This document shows, one piece after another, positions 62,883-64,000 of a DNA stretch of 64,000 nt (its first letter is position 1; every line of letters starts with the position of its first letter). The stretch spans positions 591,405-655,404 of the forward strand of contig CAXBNJ010000001.1 in the NCBI GenBank assembly GCA_963977125.1, in the 5' to 3' direction. A model generated the notes under the pieces. The model did not search any database. It saw only the letters and a program-made list of their open reading frames with translations, and was not told the origin of the DNA. Source of the stretch: UBA2705 sp963977125 (GTDB lineage: Bacteria > Pseudomonadota > Alphaproteobacteria > Micavibrionales > Micavibrionaceae). The position numbers and the translations under genes were made by a program.

Positions 62883-64000
62883 ATGCCCATTTCAAAAATA
62901 GATCATAAACAACTTTTCAATACGATGCCCGTACCAAGATTCTTGGTCGCGGCGGATGAGGAGAGCTTTAAGGTCATTGAAATTAATAACCGTGCTTTAG
63001 AGTATTTTGATCGTGGCGAAGAAGCGATTATGGGGCGCACGGTTGAGCAATTTATGGATAGTGAAAATGCGCGCCATTTTAACCAGTCTTTTGAAGTCTG
63101 CGTTGGTCAAAAAGTCCCTGTAACCATTCAAGCTTTGCCTAATCTACCGGGCAGTATCCGCGTTCACGGTTTCTGGATTAATCCGCTTTTGGATAATGAA
63201 GGCAATGTGCGTTTGCTTGATATTATGGCGCAGCCTGATGCTTCCGATGAATCAATATTGCAGCGCGAGCGTGATGATGCGATTAGCTTACTAACCTCGA
63301 TATTTGACGTGAGTGAAATTGGTATTGTTGTGACCGATCATAATGGCCGTATAGTCCGCGTTAATGATAGTTTTGTACGTAATTACGGCTGGCAGCGTGA
63401 TGATATTATTGGCTATGACTTTGCAATGCTGCTTACCCCTGATGAGCGCCGCCGGGCGCGTGATAATCATGATGGTTATATTAACTCAGGTGAACGCTCA
63501 AGCGGCGAAATGAAGCTTATTCGTAAGGATGGCACGATATCTAATGTTATTTTTACCACCGCAACGCTAGAGCTGTCGCAAAAACGTCGCTTCCAAGTGA
63601 CGAATTTGATGGATATTACCATGCGTAAGCAAATGGAAGTATCCTTACAGGTGGCCAAAGAGCAAGCCGATACAGCCAACCACGCTAAATCGTCATTCTT
63701 GGCCAATATGTCCCATGAATTACGCACGCCACTTAACGCGATTATCGGTTTTTCTGAATTGATGCTGAATGAAACTTTTGGCGCGCTCGCCAATGAAAAA
63801 TATAAAGAATATATGGGCGATGTTTTGCTCAGTGCACGTCACCTGCTTGAGATTATCAACGAAGTACTTGATATGTCTAAAATTGAAGCCGGGCGTTTAG
63901 AGCTTGATGAAGAGCCTGTTGATTTAGCGCTGCTTATCGAGGCGGTTATGCGGATGATGGCATCGCGTGCGTTTAGCAGTGGTATTGACCTTGACCAAGA
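62883..64000 (+). CDS. PAS-domain sensor histidine kinase (partial, N-terminal part)
   Basis: The open frame starts at ATG 62883 (14 bp after upp) and runs off the right edge, giving about 372 residues. No signal peptide or membrane segment is seen, so it is a cytoplasmic sensor. A first PAS-like region covers about residues 12-115 and a second from about 138 (FDVSEIGIVVTDHNGRIVRVND, then NYGWQRDDIIG). The HisKA H-box is SHELRTPLNAIIGFSELM near residue 278, followed by LLEIINEVLDMSKIEAGRLEL. The ATPase domain and any receiver lie beyond the window. Partner unknown. Confidence 0.9.
   Translation, partial: MPISKIDHKQLFNTMPVPRFLVAADEESFKVIEINNRALEYFDRGEEAIMGRTVEQFMDSENARHFNQSFEVCVGQKVPVTIQALPNLPGSIRVHGFWINPLLDNEGNVRLLDIMAQPDASDESILQRERDDAISLLTSIFDVSEIGIVVTDHNGRIVRVNDSFVRNYGWQRDDIIGYDFAMLLTPDERRRARDNHDGYINSGERSSGEMKLIRKDGTISNVIFTTATLELSQKRRFQVTNLMDITMRKQMEVSLQVAKEQADTANHAKSSFLANMSHELRTPLNAIIGFSELMLNETFGALANEKYKEYMGDVLLSARHLLEIINEVLDMSKIEAGRLELDEEPVDLALLIEAVMRMMASRAFSSGIDLDQ

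Noticed and set aside
1..64000. Mobile elements, prophage, CRISPR arrays, defence islands
   Set aside because: I saw no transposase, integrase, phage structural, Cas or restriction genes and no regularly spaced repeats; the only tandem repeats are the two short 12-bp arrays.

Overview
The window is a contiguous, gene-dense stretch of a bacterial chromosome from an alphaproteobacterium with base composition visibly below 50% GC. The lineage call rests on gene content and pairing. It has the DUF1013 (TrcR) / DUF1192 pair, DUF4167 beside clpB, the TIGR02302/DUF4175 protein beside lysA, and DUF2125. It also has ftsE-ftsX divergent from a zinc-ribbon DUF3426 protein, ubiG divergent from lysC, and a petABC cytochrome bc1 operon. 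The order cannot be fixed from sequence alone; a Rhodospirillales- or Micavibrio-like lineage is a guess. I found no insertion sequence, prophage, CRISPR array, rRNA or tRNA.

Layout. 0-2.4 kb: the end of a nuo operon (nuoG) closed by a strong terminator. 2.4-9.4 kb: an orphan gene, secA, a periplasmic parvulin, mutT, a methyltransferase and metA. 9.4-11.3 kb: tyrosine/phenylalanine branch enzymes (chorismate mutase, prephenate dehydrogenase). 11.4-16.1 kb: a reverse-strand envelope operon running from a secreted helical-repeat protein through ftsE, ftsX, a YdcF protein and plsC to DUF2125. 16.2-21.7 kb: a DUF3426 zinc ribbon, the TIGR02302 protein, lysA and a 53-residue lipoprotein. 21.8-26.1 kb: a pentapeptide-repeat protein, etfBA, a HIG1-type membrane protein and ubiG. 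26.2-31.3 kb: lysC, a RodZ-like protein, prfA, prmC and DUF4167. 31.5-37 kb: clpB translationally coupled to a MurC-like ligase, then hemF and trmL. 37.2-40.1 kb: petABC. 40.3-47.8 kb: small unknown genes, a Na/Pi-cotransporter homologue, DUF465, trcR, DUF1192, 3-hydroxybutyrate dehydrogenase and GMP reductase. It ends in a small secreted-protein gene broken at a run of nine G. 47.8-55.8 kb: an SGNH hydrolase, two tandem M1 aminopeptidases, obgE, rpmA and rplU. 56.1-61.3 kb: an AhpD-like protein, ruvX and gatC-gatA-(Cys-rich secreted protein)-gatB. 61.4-64 kb: a degenerate GGDEF protein, upp and the start of a PAS sensor histidine kinase.

Most genes are housekeeping: respiration (nuo, etf, pet), protein export and quality control (secA, parvulin, clpB), division and envelope (ftsEX, plsC, lysA), and translation (prfA/prmC, gatCAB, L21/L27/Obg). 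The less explained items lie inside or next to these operons. They are a secreted repeat protein co-translated with ftsEX, an internally duplicated 8-cysteine periplasmic protein between gatA and gatB, and a pseudo-GGDEF protein overlapping upp. Others are a cytochrome b with a large periplasmic loop insertion, an aminopeptidase paralogue lacking the GAMEN motif, and a possible phase-variable poly-G gene.
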